Shown here piece by piece: positions 1-8,147 of a stretch of 64,000 bases of DNA (position 1 is its first letter; every line of letters begins with the position of its first letter). The notes under the pieces are model-generated. The model was given only the letters and a program-made list of their open reading frames with translations. It was not told the DNA's origin and made no database searches. Both the position numbers and the translations under genes were made by a program. This stretch comes from Treponema ruminis (GTDB lineage: Bacteria; Spirochaetota; Spirochaetia; Treponematales; Treponemataceae), in NCBI GenBank assembly GCA_017161305.1, contig CP031518.1, positions 558,001 through 622,000 of the forward strand. Reading direction: 5' to 3'.

Positions 1-1
1 T

Positions 2-1915
2 TACATCCCACTTGCAAAACTTGATGATGATAAAGATGTTGAGCTTTCAGGTATTGTAACTGCTACAAATGGTGAGAAAGCTTACTACGGAGAAAAGAAA
101 CCATCAGCTACAACCCCAGAAGAAACACTCAAAACTGGCTACAAAGTTACAAAAACAACTTACAAGATGGTAGCTTCTAGTCTCTACACACAGAAAGCTT
201 CTATCGCTGGTGGAAAAAACGACGCTACTGTTACAAAAATCAAGCCTACAGACAGTGTAACATTCACATTCGATCAGGATGTAACTGGTGCTACATGGAC
301 AGCTGAGCTTTATGACCAGTACAACGTTGGTCAGAAAGACCTTGAGCAGACATTGTACAAGGTAAATGTTGCTAAGGCAGCAGCTGATGCTACAGCAGAG
401 GCTAAAAAAGTTATCACTGTTTCTTTGGCAGAAGGCAGCAAGGCACTTGTAAACGATGAGAAATATTTACTCTCACTCAAGGCTGTAACAGGTTCAGGTG
501 ATACAGAGATTGTACGCTACGACTCAAATGCATTTGTTACTAAAGAAACTACAGCAGGTGTTGCTGGCGACAAAAACTATGCTTGGGTTGATGGCGGTAC
601 TGAGTATACACTTGGTAACAAAATTGTTAAATCTAATGCTGATACTGGTTATACTTCTATTATTCCTGCCCAAAAGAAATACATTGCTATCGAAACAGAA
701 GCAGCAGATGCTAAGTATGAGAACCTCTATGTTGTAAAAGCTGGAAAGAACTCTGCAACAACAGATTTCGATGAGTTCATGAAGTCTAACACAAGCTCAA
801 TCGTTCTCGAGTTCAACGAGGATGTTACAGGATTTACTGCTGAGCTTGCTACAAGCGATGCAAACTGGGCAACAAAGGATGATGTTGTAAAAGCTAACAC
901 TTATGTTTCTACTGCTGTACCAGCTGGCAAAGTTCTCACAATTAAACCAACATTCGCATTCCCATCTGGAAGCAATGTTTACCCAATCGTATTCAATGCT
1001 GAAGGAAAGAAAGTTGCTTTGAAAGATGTTGCTGGTAAGGCTTTTGGCTATGTTAATGACTCAACAACTAAGCACTATACTTCATTAACTTTCGCGGGAA
1101 CTGGCAATGAAGTTAAACTTGACAAAGTAATTGCTAAAACTGAGGCAGCTACAGCATCTCCACTTGCATTGACATTGATTGATACTGCAGATACAGCTAA
1201 CGGTCAGAATCTTACATTCTCATTTAATGCAAACATCTCAAAAACTTCTGCTGATTACGGAACATATAAATTGTACCGCAAGGTTGTAAGTGCAGTTCCT
1301 GATTCTGATAAGTGGGAACCAGTAAAAAATGGTTCAGGCGATGTTATTGAATTTAAGCTTGCTTCACATAATATTTATTATGTTGACGATGTTCAGAAGA
1401 AAGCTGGTTCAAAATATGCAGAAATTGCAGACTTTGCTATTCGAAAGTTGACTCCATGTATTTCTGTAAATGCTGGTGCGAATGAATTCGACTATGCTAA
1501 AGATTCATACTACAAACTTGTTCAAACAGTTGATAATGTTGACATCTATTCGGATGCGGTCAAGGTTACAGAAAATGCTGTTATCTTCCCGACAATTACA
1601 CTTGGTATTACAACACCAACAGACGAATTTAACGAAACCCCAATTACTACGGATGCAAAAACTGTCAATATTCCAATGACAGCATATTTGAAGTCAGTTT
1701 CTGCAACTGGTGTTAAGGGGTCTGGTAAAGCCACTGATCTTGGCGAAAACAGTGTTCTTAAGGCTGGAAAAGTATCTGCTTCAGTAGGTTCAGATGGTAA
1801 ATCTATTGACCTTAAGATTGTAAAGGATGCAACAGCAGCTAAGGGTAACCAGATTAGAATTACAGTAACAAATGTCAATGGTCTTGAAGTATCAACAACT
1901 ATTGATGTTAAATAA
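2..1915 (+). CDS. Large secreted repeat (Ig-like) protein, 3' part only
   Basis: The frame is open from the window edge to the TAA, so the true start lies upstream; the ATG at 167 is internal and has no special ribosome site. About 637 residues are visible. The protein is rich in Ala, Thr, Lys, Val and Asp, has almost no cysteine, and contains repeated beta-strand motifs of the form VTFTFDQDVTGATW, IVLEFNEDVTGFT and LTFSFNANIS. This suggests tandem Ig-like or S-layer-like modules of a cell-surface protein. It does not share the conserved blocks of the giant lipoproteins further along, so it is a separate family. I do not recognise a named family. The gene is followed by strong hairpins and nothing suggests an operon. 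Export is inferred, because the signal peptide is outside the window. Confidence 0.75.
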   Translation, partial: YIPLAKLDDDKDVELSGIVTATNGEKAYYGEKKPSATTPEETLKTGYKVTKTTYKMVASSLYTQKASIAGGKNDATVTKIKPTDSVTFTFDQDVTGATWTAELYDQYNVGQKDLEQTLYKVNVAKAAADATAEAKKVITVSLAEGSKALVNDEKYLLSLKAVTGSGDTEIVRYDSNAFVTKETTAGVAGDKNYAWVDGGTEYTLGNKIVKSNADTGYTSIIPAQKKYIAIETEAADAKYENLYVVKAGKNSATTDFDEFMKSNTSSIVLEFNEDVTGFTAELATSDANWATKDDVVKANTYVSTAVPAGKVLTIKPTFAFPSGSNVYPIVFNAEGKKVALKDVAGKAFGYVNDSTTKHYTSLTFAGTGNEVKLDKVIAKTEAATASPLALTLIDTADTANGQNLTFSFNANISKTSADYGTYKLYRKVVSAVPDSDKWEPVKNGSGDVIEFKLASHNIYYVDDVQKKAGSKYAEIADFAIRKLTPCISVNAGANEFDYAKDSYYKLVQTVDNVDIYSDAVKVTENAVIFPTITLGITTPTDEFNETPITTDAKTVNIPMTAYLKSVSATGVKGSGKATDLGENSVLKAGKVSASVGSDGKSIDLKIVKDATAAKGNQIRITVTNVNGLEVSTTIDVK

Positions 1916-1945
1916 TTCTAGTTTATCTTTTAGTCAATAAAAACT

Positions 1946-2023
1946 ACACTTCACGGCCAAGCCGTGGGGTGTGTGTAACCCTAAACAAAGGGAGGAAGTT
2001 CAATTATTTGGGCTTCCTCCCTT
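1946..2023 (+). terminator. Double hairpin after the first gene
   Basis: Two stem-loops follow the stop codon at 1915. The first pairs 1946-1957 with 1961-1972 (core CACGGC-CAA-GCCGTG, with two G-U pairs). The second is a perfect 11-bp stem, 1988-1998 with 2013-2023 (AAGGGAGGAAG and its complement), with a 14-nt loop. Neither has a clear T-run, so they may stabilise the 3' end as well as terminate. Confidence 0.55.
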
Positions 2024-2120
2024 ATGTGAAATTAAGTATTAATTAGATATTTAATATCCGTCATCCTATGAAAAAGATTTTATTAAGATTTTTTTCATGG
2101 AGTGGCAGAGCGGAGATTGC

Positions 2121-2147
2121 AGTAGCTTGATAAGCTACTTTTTTTTT
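2121..2147 (+). terminator. Rho-independent terminator
   Basis: AGTAGCTT-GAT-AAGCTACT is a perfect 8-bp stem (2121-2128 with 2132-2139) followed by nine T. It lies only 23 bp before the SIR2-like start at 2170, so any transcript arriving from upstream stops before that gene. No convincing gene lies between 1916 and 2120. Confidence 0.7.
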
Positions 2148-2169
2148 AATATTGAGAAGAGTGATAATA

Positions 2170-2620
2170 ATGAGTAACGATGGCAAAAAGAAAATAGCAT
2201 TTTTATTTGGCGCTGGAGCGGAAGTTGAGTATGGTTTACCTTCTGGCGGTAAATTAGCGTTGGATATTTTTAGAAATGAAAACAATGGTCGCGATGAATT
2301 CAACTTTAGAAAATAAAAGAGAAGTTATTAAGGATTATCTATCAAAATTTGATACAATTGCAGAGAATAAATCAAAGAATAAATTTTTTAAAAATTTTGA
2401 AATCGAAAAAAGTATAGAAAAACTTACAAATAAGAAAGTAAGGGACTATTATCTAAATGAAGCAATTAAAATTCATAGGGCTCTTCATGGAAAAAAGTAT
2501 TATATTGATAAATTCAGACTTGAAAAGGATTATTCTAACTTGTTAGTATTGCCACTAAATAATGGAAGGCAGTCAAATGGGAAATTTTGGTATGAAGCTA
2601 TGATAGAAAAAATTCTATAA
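2170..2620 (+). pseudogene. SIR2-like family protein remnant (internally deleted)
   Basis: An ATG at 2170 starts a 48-residue frame whose N-terminus, IAFLFGAGAEVEYGLPSGGK, is the glycine-rich NAD-binding motif of SIR2-like proteins (GAGAE then GLPSGG). It ends at a TAA about 2316. A second frame (ATG 2276, stop 2620, 114 aa) overlaps it and resembles, from memory, later segments of the same kind of protein (NSTLENKREVIKDYLSKFD and onwards). The simplest reading is one gene that lost its middle by an out-of-frame deletion, removing most of the catalytic domain. SIR2-like proteins are frequent NAD-depleting effectors in phage defence. A perfect terminator sits just upstream. The family call rests mainly on the N-terminal motif; assignment of the second frame is less certain. 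Confidence 0.5.
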
Positions 2621-2673
2621 TAAGATGCCCAGTTGTAAGCAAAGTAACTGCAAACGAAGTCCTTTAAACAAAA

Positions 2674-2719
2674 ACACAGTCCGAAAAGCAGCGTATACTT
2701 TGCTCTAACGGGCTGTGTT
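2674..2719 (-). terminator. Terminator after Rpn gene A
   Basis: The stem ACACAGTCCG / CGGGCTGTGT (one G-U pair) encloses an inner hairpin built around GTATAC. On the minus strand it is followed by a T-rich run. The same hairpin recurs at 4323 and 5806 after the next two Rpn genes. Confidence 0.6.
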
Positions 2720-2746
2720 TGGGAAGCGAATCAGAAGTTAGCGATT

Positions 2747-3751
2747 TTAAGCTTTCAGCTCGTCTTTGAGTGCCAGCACTTGGTCCAAGGGCAGGGAACA
2801 ACATTTTGCAATTTTCTCTGGGGATAAATCGGTTTCAATGAGAAAGTTCTTCGCGTTGGAAATGGCGTTTTGTCGTTCACCTTCACTTCGACCAAGCTTT
2901 TTGCCATAAACTACGCCGTCGTCATAGCCATCTTCGTAGCCTTCGGCACGGCGGTTACGGTCATAGTCTTCCTGATTGAATTCTGTGAGAAGGTTTCCGA
3001 CAATGTTCATCCGCTGCTCCTTAAAATAGCCCTCTAGAAAATTGCCCTTGATGGCAAAGTCCACGGCTTCGTTGATTGCGTCTTCCGGCTCCATTCTCTT
3101 GTCCAGATTCGCCTTTACCCGGTCAACGAAGACACAGTAATGATACAACGACTCGCACTTTTTTTGAAGACTTTCGTTGTGATTTTTGTTGATGTTGATT
3201 ACGGTTGCCGTCCATTCGAACTCACCAGAACTGTCAGTGACTTCGAACAAATCGGAAAGCCTGTATTTTACGATGTCATCCTGTTCCTGCTTTCCGTTGT
3301 AGAAGACAACAAACTTAGGGGAAGGAATCTTGATTCTTGCCCGGCCGAAAATGTCCAGATTCCGTTTGGCGACTTCCTTCTGATAAAGCTGGGAGAAGTA
3401 AATCAGTCCTCTGAGCGGCATGTTTGGATTGACAGTAGACTGCTGCTCAAAGAGGTGCATCTCCGAGTTTATCAGGAAGGACAGGTCATTCTTCATGGTG
3501 ACGTAGATGACGTCATCAATCGTGGTGATTTCAAGCGCGGAAATGTCGGTGTAGTTTTTGTCACTAAGCGCGTTATACAATGACAAAAGCCAGCGTTTGC
3601 TCCGGTCATCCTTGCCGCTGTAAATCGAGCGGAATAGAGTGTCACGAAATGTTCTTTTTGTCGCATCAATGCCTGGCAAGTTTACTGTTTTTGCCGTCCT
3701 AACCTTTACTCTCATTCGATTCTTCTTGATTGCCTTTGTTTTCTTTTTCAT
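2747..3751 (-). CDS. Rpn family nuclease / putative transposase (copy A)
   Basis: 334-residue member of the Rpn (recombination-promoting nuclease) group of PD-(D/E)XK enzymes. The catalytic core is visible as D89 followed by E102-Q-Q104 in LSFLINSEMHLFEQQST, then NPNMPLRGLIYFSQLY, typical of this family. The C-terminal ~85 residues form a charged linker (NRRAEGYEDGYDDG, GRSEGERQ) and a helical tail (LSPEKIAKCCSLPLDQVLAL). I chose the start at 3751 because AAAGGAG lies just before it; a longer frame to 3811 would read through the leader hairpin. Residue 248 is an internal ATG (3010) preceded by AAGGAG-N6, able to make an 87-residue C-terminal protein, as in E. coli Rpn loci where such short products act as antitoxins. 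Role: DNA cleavage, recombination or phage defence; inferred from the family. Confidence 0.88.
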   Translation of the reverse strand: MKKKTKAIKKNRMRVKVRTAKTVNLPGIDATKRTFRDTLFRSIYSGKDDRSKRWLLSLYNALSDKNYTDISALEITTIDDVIYVTMKNDLSFLINSEMHLFEQQSTVNPNMPLRGLIYFSQLYQKEVAKRNLDIFGRARIKIPSPKFVVFYNGKQEQDDIVKYRLSDLFEVTDSSGEFEWTATVININKNHNESLQKKCESLYHYCVFVDRVKANLDKRMEPEDAINEAVDFAIKGNFLEGYFKEQRMNIVGNLLTEFNQEDYDRNRRAEGYEDGYDDGVVYGKKLGRSEGERQNAISNAKNFLIETDLSPEKIAKCCSLPLDQVLALKDELKA

Positions 3752-3773
3752 AAAGACTCCTTTTGAATAAATG

Positions 3774-3832
3774 TGTGTAAGCTCTTTTTCCTTACACATA
3801 TTTATTGCCAAAATTTTTTCGTTTTCGGCAAT
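3774..3832 (-). promoter_or_regulatory. Double-hairpin leader of Rpn gene A
   Basis: TGTGTAAG (3774-3781) pairs with CTTACACA (3791-3798), and ATTGCCAAAA (3804-3813) pairs with TTTTCGGCAAT (3822-3832). The pair sits directly upstream of the Shine-Dalgarno. It recurs before six other Rpn genes, so it is either a shared 5'UTR/operator or a recombination-competent end of the Rpn unit. Confidence 0.6.
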
Positions 3833-3869
3833 GCAAAAGGCAAAAAGTCAGAAAATTACAAAAAAAACT

Positions 3870-3948
3870 GCCACACGGATGTGGCAAAAGAGCAAATAAA
3901 GCCTGCAAGAATTTTGCTTGCAAAATTCTTGTCACGACATGGATGTCG
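3870..3948. repeat. Triple-hairpin repeat module (copy 1)
   Basis: Three perfect inverted repeats in a row: GCCACA-CGGA-TGTGGC (3870-3885), CAAGAATTTTGC-TT-GCAAAATTCTTG (3906-3931, 12-bp arms) and CGACAT-GG-ATGTCG (3935-3948). It is followed by another copy of the ATGTTTTCGG(T/C)AATGCAAA segment seen at the leader edge. Related copies lie at 10029 and 16770, each beside an Rpn leader. Confidence 0.65.
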
Positions 3949-4092
3949 ATGTTTTCGGTAATGCAAATGAAAGAAAGTCAGAAAATTACAAAAAAAATTA
4001 TAAGAAAGGCGATAAATTCCTCAAAACAGTTTTATCCGTCAAACGAAGCCGGGAAAAAGAGCATTCCAGCTCTTAAAATAGAATGCCATTTC

Positions 4093-4308
4093 TTAATTTT
4101 CTGGATTATCCGGGAGCCACTGTCCGCGGGGCTGGTATGGGGTAATTTCGATGTTCCATGGGAGGAGTTTTTCCCAGTCTTCTGATGTCTCGCAGTATGG
4201 AGCGCGCTCAAAGACACACCGCAGGTAATCTTCCGGACTGACTTTGTGAATCTTTGTATCCGTCAAACTAAAGACACTGGAAAATGTAAATGTGAAATTT
4301 GTTTTCCC
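4093..4308 (-). pseudogene. IS66 family transposase C-terminal stub (copy 1)
   Basis: Reading the minus strand from 4308 gives an open frame ending PRGQWLPDNPEN-stop at 4093. It contains SPEDYLRCVFERAPYC and EDWEKLLPWNIE, the pattern of the IS66 transposase C-terminal domain (YL..vfe..p then LLPWN). No start codon or DDE domain remains, so only the last ~70 codons of the transposase survive, probably as debris carried along in the Rpn unit. Other frames across this stretch are shadows. Confidence 0.65.
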
Positions 4309-4322
4309 TTAGTATTCATCAA

Positions 4323-4367
4323 ACACAGCCCGAAAAGCAGCGTATACTTTGCTCTAGCGGGCTGTGT
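4323..4367 (-). terminator. Terminator after Rpn gene B
   Basis: The perfect stem ACACAGCCCG (4323-4332) / CGGGCTGTGT (4358-4367) encloses an inner GTATAC-centred hairpin. It is the same element as at 2674 and 5806. Confidence 0.6.
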
Positions 4368-4386
4368 GTGAAAAGCGAATCAGGTG

Positions 4387-5364
4387 CTAGAGATTTTCAG
4401 CTTTAAGCTCGTCCTTGAGGGCAAGCACCTGTTCAAGTGGCAAGGAACAACATTTTGCAATTTTCTCTGGGGATAAATCGGTTTCAATGAGAAAGTTCTT
4501 CGCGTTGGAAATTGCGTTCTGTCGTTCACCATACTCCACGCCGTCTTCAAATCCTTCGGCACGGCGGTTGCGGTCATAGTCTTCCTGATTGAATTCTGTG
4601 AGAAGGTTTCCGACAATGTTCATCCGCTGCTCCTTGAAATATCCCTCTAGAAAATTACCCTTTATGGCAAAGTCCACGGCTTCGTTGATTGCGTCTTCCG
4701 GCTCCATTCTCTTGTCGAGGTTCGCCTTTACGCGGTCAACGAAGACACAGTAATGATACAACGACTCGCACTTTTTTTGAAGACTTTCGTTGTGATTTTT
4801 GTTGATGTTGATTACGGTTGCCGTCCACTCGAACTCTCCAGAACTGTCAGTGACTTCGAACAAATCGGAAAGCCTGTACTTTACGATGTCATCCTGTTCC
4901 TGCTTTCCGTTGTAAAAGACCACAAACTTTGGCGAAGGAATTTTGATCCGCGCCCGGCCGAAAATGTCCAGATTACGCTTGGCGACTTCCTTCTGGTAAA
5001 GCTGGGAGAAGTAAATCAGTCCTCTGAGCGGCATGTTGGGATTGACCGTGGACTGCTGCTCGAAAAGATGCATCTCCGAGTTTATCAGGAAGGATAAGTC
5101 ATTCTTCATTGTGACGTAGATGACATCATCAATTGTGGTGATTTCCAATGCTGAAATGTCGGTGTAGTTTTTGTCACTAAGGGCGTTGTAAAGCGAGAGA
5201 AGCCAGCGCTTACTCCTGTCATCTTTTCCGCTGTAAATCGAGCGGAAGAGAGTGTCACGAAATGTTCTTTTCGTTGCGTCAATGCCCGGCAAGTTTACTG
5301 TTTTTGCCGTCTTATCCTTTACCCTCATTCGGTTCTTCTTGATTGCCTTTGTTTTCTTTTTCAT
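4387..5364 (-). CDS. Rpn family nuclease / putative transposase (copy B)
   Basis: 325 residues, nearly identical to copy A in the nuclease domain with the same D89 and E102-Q-Q104 motif. The region after residue 270 is shorter (AEGFEDGVEYGERQNAISNAKN), and the tail LSPEKIAKCCSLPLEQVLALKDELKAENL differs by a few residues. The start at 5364 is supported by AAAAGGAG. The internal ATG at 4623, with AAGGAG-N6 before it, would give a 78-residue C-terminal product. It belongs to the tandem duplication with copy A, so one copy is recent. It carries its own leader and terminator and is probably transcribed alone. Confidence 0.88.
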   Translation of the reverse strand: MKKKTKAIKKNRMRVKDKTAKTVNLPGIDATKRTFRDTLFRSIYSGKDDRSKRWLLSLYNALSDKNYTDISALEITTIDDVIYVTMKNDLSFLINSEMHLFEQQSTVNPNMPLRGLIYFSQLYQKEVAKRNLDIFGRARIKIPSPKFVVFYNGKQEQDDIVKYRLSDLFEVTDSSGEFEWTATVININKNHNESLQKKCESLYHYCVFVDRVKANLDKRMEPEDAINEAVDFAIKGNFLEGYFKEQRMNIVGNLLTEFNQEDYDRNRRAEGFEDGVEYGERQNAISNAKNFLIETDLSPEKIAKCCSLPLEQVLALKDELKAENL

Positions 5365-5386
5365 AAAGACTCCTTTTGAATAAATG

Positions 5387-5445
5387 TGTGTAAGCTCTTT
5401 TTCCTTACACATATTAATTGCCAAAATTTTTGCGTTTTCGGCAAT
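5387..5445 (-). promoter_or_regulatory. Double-hairpin leader of Rpn gene B
   Basis: TGTGTAAG (5387-5394) / CTTACACA (5404-5411) and ATTGCCAAAA (5417-5426) / TTTTCGGCAAT (5435-5445), immediately upstream of the ribosome site. Confidence 0.6.
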
Positions 5446-5575
5446 GCAATTGGAAAAAAGTCAGAAAATTACAAAAAAAATTATAAGAAAGGCGACAAAT
5501 TCCTCAAAACAGTTTTATCCGCCAAACGAAGCCGGGAAAAAGAGCATTCCAGCTCTTAAAATAGAATGCCATTTC

Positions 5576-5791
5576 TTAATTTTCTGGATTATCCGGGAGC
5601 CACTGTCCGCGGGGCTGGCATGGGGTAATTTCGATGTTCCATGGGAGGAGTTTTTCCCAGTCTTCTGATGTCTCGCAGTATGGAGCGCGCTCAAAGACAC
5701 ACCGCAGGTAATCTTCCGAACTGACTTTGTGAATCTTTGTATCCGTCAAACTAAAGACACTGGAAAATGTAAATGTGAAATTTGTTTTCCC
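5576..5791 (-). pseudogene. IS66 family transposase C-terminal stub (copy 2)
   Basis: Second, nearly identical copy of the stub at 4093, ending in LLPWNIEITPY...PDNPEN-stop. It has no start and no catalytic domain. Its position between Rpn genes B and C mirrors that of copy 1 between A and B. Confidence 0.63.
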
Positions 5792-5805
5792 TTAGTATTC
5801 ATCAA

Positions 5806-5850
5806 ACACAGCCCGAAAAGCAGCGTATACTTTGCTCTAACGGGCTGTGT
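5806..5850 (-). terminator. Terminator after Rpn gene C
   Basis: ACACAGCCCG (5806-5815) pairs perfectly with CGGGCTGTGT (5841-5850); third copy of this hairpin. Confidence 0.6.
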
Positions 5851-5869
5851 GTGAAAAGCGAATCAGAAG

Positions 5870-6769
5870 TTAGCGATTTTCAGCTTTAAGCTCGTCCTTG
5901 AGTGCCAGTACCTGTTCCAGTGGCAAGGAACAACATTTTGCAATTTTCTCTGGGGATAAATCGGTTTCAATGAGCAAGTTCTTCGCGCTGGCAATGGCGT
6001 TCTTTCGTTCACCTTCTTCCTCTGCGTTCAGAATGGCCGTGTTATAGTCGCAGATTGCCGTATGAATGGAATTCTCTATTGCCCAGTTGATTTCATCCTG
6101 GCTTACGGTCAAAAGTGATGATTTTGCTCGCATAAGGCCTTCCTCGCTTTTTATGATGCTTTCGATGTAGTCTTTCTTATTTTCATCGCTGGCATAAGAA
6201 AGAAAGAGTCCCCATTTTTCAAGTTTTGTAAGTTTTTCTGGTGGCTTTCCAAAAAGCTTGTGGATTTTTATGAGGTCGAAGAAAATGACATTTAACTTTC
6301 CTGCCAGTTCCTTTCCGTCTGACCTCTTCATAGTATACCATTCAAGTGGCGAAAAGTCATCATTATTGAAGTGAAAATTCAGCACGGAAATCTGATAGGC
6401 CGGGGGCGTTTTCCAGTTGTCGCCTTTACGGTTGGATGAACTTAAAAGTCGTGCCGCCTGAATCTCTGCGCGTGCAGAATAATCATAGTCCTGGCTCCTG
6501 GACTGCATCTCAAGATCAATTCTTTCCCCATCATCAAATTTGACGCTGACATCAAAACTCATCTGATTTTGATCCTTCACTTCTGATGCTGGCTCGTTGG
6601 GCATTAGCTCCAGGTCAACGACATTTCTGTTCAGGATTGTGGAGATAAAGTCTTTCAGTGCCTTGTTGGAATCCTCGGTGTCGGCGGCGAACATGGCCTT
6701 AAACGAACTGTCGCATTTTGGATCGAGCAGGGCTGTCGGTGAAGGACGAAGTGTATTTGTGTTTTTCAT
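5870..6769 (-). CDS. Rpn family nuclease / PD-(D/E)XK transposase-like (copy C, second type)
   Basis: 299 residues of a different nuclease type from A and B. It begins with a DPKCDSSFKAMFAADTEDS block and carries D73 and E87-M-Q89 in SFDVSVKFDDGERIDLEMQS, a classic D...ExQ PD-(D/E)XK core. It continues with DYDYSARAEIQAARLLSS and YQISVLNF, familiar from TIGR01784 proteins. The last ~30 residues (LIETDLSPEKIAKCCSLPLEQVLALKDELKAEN) are almost the same as in A and B although the nuclease domain is unrelated at close range, which points to tail exchange. The start at 6769 has AAAAGGAGCC before it. The internal ATG at 6133, preceded by GAGGAAGG, would give an 87-residue C-terminal protein. It has its own leader and terminator. 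Confidence 0.86.
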   Translation of the reverse strand: MKNTNTLRPSPTALLDPKCDSSFKAMFAADTEDSNKALKDFISTILNRNVVDLELMPNEPASEVKDQNQMSFDVSVKFDDGERIDLEMQSRSQDYDYSARAEIQAARLLSSSNRKGDNWKTPPAYQISVLNFHFNNDDFSPLEWYTMKRSDGKELAGKLNVIFFDLIKIHKLFGKPPEKLTKLEKWGLFLSYASDENKKDYIESIIKSEEGLMRAKSSLLTVSQDEINWAIENSIHTAICDYNTAILNAEEEGERKNAIASAKNLLIETDLSPEKIAKCCSLPLEQVLALKDELKAENR

Positions 6770-6791
6770 AATGGCTCCTTTTGGATTAATA

Positions 6792-6867
6792 TGTGTAGCT
6801 TTCACGGCATCTCAGCCTTTTTCTTTCTACACATATTAATTGCCAAAAAAATTCGATTTTCGGCAAT
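6792..6867 (-). promoter_or_regulatory. Double-hairpin leader of Rpn gene C
   Basis: A variant of the shared leader: TGTGTAG (6792-6798) / CTACACA (6827-6833) with a longer loop, then ATTGCC (6839-6844) and ATTTTCGGCAAT ending at 6867. The stem is kept although the sequence between the arms differs. Confidence 0.55.
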
Positions 6868-6934
6868 GCAAAAGGAAAAAAGTCAGAAAAATTCAAAAAA
6901 TAATTATGAAAATGGCGGCAAAGTCATAAAAAAA

Positions 6935-6980
6935 GCACAATCCGCATACACGACAAGCTGTCGTACAAGCGGGTTGTGTG
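6935..6980 (-). terminator. Terminator after the interrupted Rpn tail
   Basis: GCACAATCCGC pairs with GCGGGTTGTG around an inner ACGACA-AGC-TGTCGT hairpin. On the minus strand a run of T follows, fitting termination of the tail that ends at 7016. Confidence 0.55.
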
Positions 6981-7015
6981 TGAAAAGCGAATCAGAAGTT
7001 AGCGATTTTCAGCTT

Positions 7016-7143
7016 TCAACTTTCCGATTTCAATTCATCTTTGAGTGCCAGCACCTGGTCAAGTGGAAGACAAACTGCTTGAGCAATTTGCTCTGGAGTG
7101 CCAAGATTCATCCGAAGCAAGTTCTTCGCGTTAGCAATTGAAT
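7016..7143 (-). pseudogene. 3' end of an Rpn tail, cut off by the IS3 element
   Basis: The frame encodes NSIANAKNLLRMNLGTPEQ and then IAQAVCLPLDQVLALKDELKSES-stop, the standard C-terminal helices of local Rpn proteins. It is closest to the tail of the gene at 51868. The upstream end meets the IS terminal repeat at 7144. Its 5' partner may be the tail at 8697-8927 on the other side of the element. Confidence 0.65.
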
Positions 7144-7200
7144 TGTACCCCTTGTCAAGGACACATAAGAAGAAGGGATTAAAAAATCCGAAGAAAATTT

Positions 7201-8145
7201 TCAAATATCAGTTGGATTTTCTTTCTTTAGAGGATATATACCAGTAGTGAAATATTTGTAGTATTCATCTGGAGAAAGTTTAGCCAACTGCCACTGATAA
7301 CGTTCTGTGTTGTAATAATCAATCCAGTCATCAATTATTTTCTTTACATCATCAAAAGTTTTACAGTCAGAAAGATTTATCTCATCTTTCATGTGACCGA
7401 AAAAACTTTCTTGAGGAGCGTTATCCCAACAGTTACCACGTCTGGACATCGACTGCCGTAGCTTTTTATCAATAAGAAGTTGAATAAAACTGCAGCTGGT
7501 ATAATGGCATCCCTGGTCACTGTGTATCAATGTTTCGGTAGTAAGAGAAATACCATGTCTGTCAACAAGAATATTAATGGTTTCAAGAACAAAGTCTACC
7601 TCAAGTGAACTGCTCAGTACATACGAAAGAACTTGCCTTGTGAAAGCATCAATGACGGTTGAAAGATAGCAGTATATTCCGTTATAGGGAATATATGTAA
7701 TATCCGTCAGAAGTATTTTTCTGGGACCGAATTTCGTAAACTCCCGGTTTACAAGATTCGGGGAAACATTGTTTGTTTTTAATGCTTTAGCCATCCTTCT
7801 ATAAGGATTCGCCTTTCTAATTGGACAATACAGGTTGTATTTGTTCATCAGACGGCGTATTTTCTTCAGGTTCATAACAACAGGTGGATTTTGATGTAGT
7901 AAATACATATGAATTCCTTTTGCCCCCTTGTCATATCCCCGATGATTATAGGCTGAAAGTATAATTTCAAAATCTTTTCGGTCTAGTTCCTCCTTCTTTT
8001 GTCGTTGCTCTTCTGACATTACCCATTTGTAATATCCGGATCTCGATACACCGGCAATTTCACATAACATTTTTACGGACAGTTTATTGTTCTTCTGTGA
8101 TACAACATCATGGATAATCTCAAATTTATTTGAAGATGTCTCCAA
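7201..8145 (-). CDS. IS3-family transposase OrfB (DDE catalytic part)
   Basis: 314 residues from a TTG at 8145, though it is probably made mainly as the OrfAB fusion. An N-terminal HTH_21-type segment (MLCEIAGVSRSGYYKW) precedes the rve integrase core. The catalytic triad is visible: D in LLTDITYIPYN, D in IHSDQGCHYTS, and E in NAPQESFFGHMKDE, followed by YYNTERYQWQLAKLSPDEY, the usual IS3 C-terminal signature. Length and motifs match full-length IS3/IS150-type enzymes, so it appears intact. It cuts and joins the element ends, probably through the IS3 circular intermediate. Confidence 0.92.
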   Translation of the reverse strand: METSSNKFEIIHDVVSQKNNKLSVKMLCEIAGVSRSGYYKWVMSEEQRQKKEELDRKDFEIILSAYNHRGYDKGAKGIHMYLLHQNPPVVMNLKKIRRLMNKYNLYCPIRKANPYRRMAKALKTNNVSPNLVNREFTKFGPRKILLTDITYIPYNGIYCYLSTVIDAFTRQVLSYVLSSSLEVDFVLETINILVDRHGISLTTETLIHSDQGCHYTSCSFIQLLIDKKLRQSMSRRGNCWDNAPQESFFGHMKDEINLSDCKTFDDVKKIIDDWIDYYNTERYQWQLAKLSPDEYYKYFTTGIYPLKKENPTDI

Positions 8146-8147
8146 AA

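Larger units (their letters stand above)
2674..5815 (-). repeat. Tandem duplication of an Rpn gene plus IS66 stub
   Basis: Two near-identical blocks lie head to tail. Each has, reading right to left, an IS66 transposase stub, an AT-rich spacer, a double-hairpin leader, an Rpn gene and a CACAGCCCG hairpin terminator. The stubs begin 1483 bp apart (4093 and 5576). The left copy has an extra ~125-bp hairpin module (3870-3948) next to its leader. The Rpn proteins differ mainly in the DGYDDG linker near the C-terminus. Confidence 0.75.

Noticed and set aside
3140-3583. Antisense frame across Rpn A, repeated across copies B, D, F and I
   Set aside because: It is a shadow of the conserved nuclease coding strand, with no ribosome site and no family resemblance.
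3752-3811. N-terminal extension of Rpn A (and the same in B, D and H) starting MAINMCK
   Set aside because: It translates the leader hairpin; the internal ATG has a strong Shine-Dalgarno and all copies align from there.
4032-4217. Short minus-strand frame beginning MSLSALHTARHQ
   Set aside because: It is out of frame with the recognisable IS66 C-terminus over the same bases.
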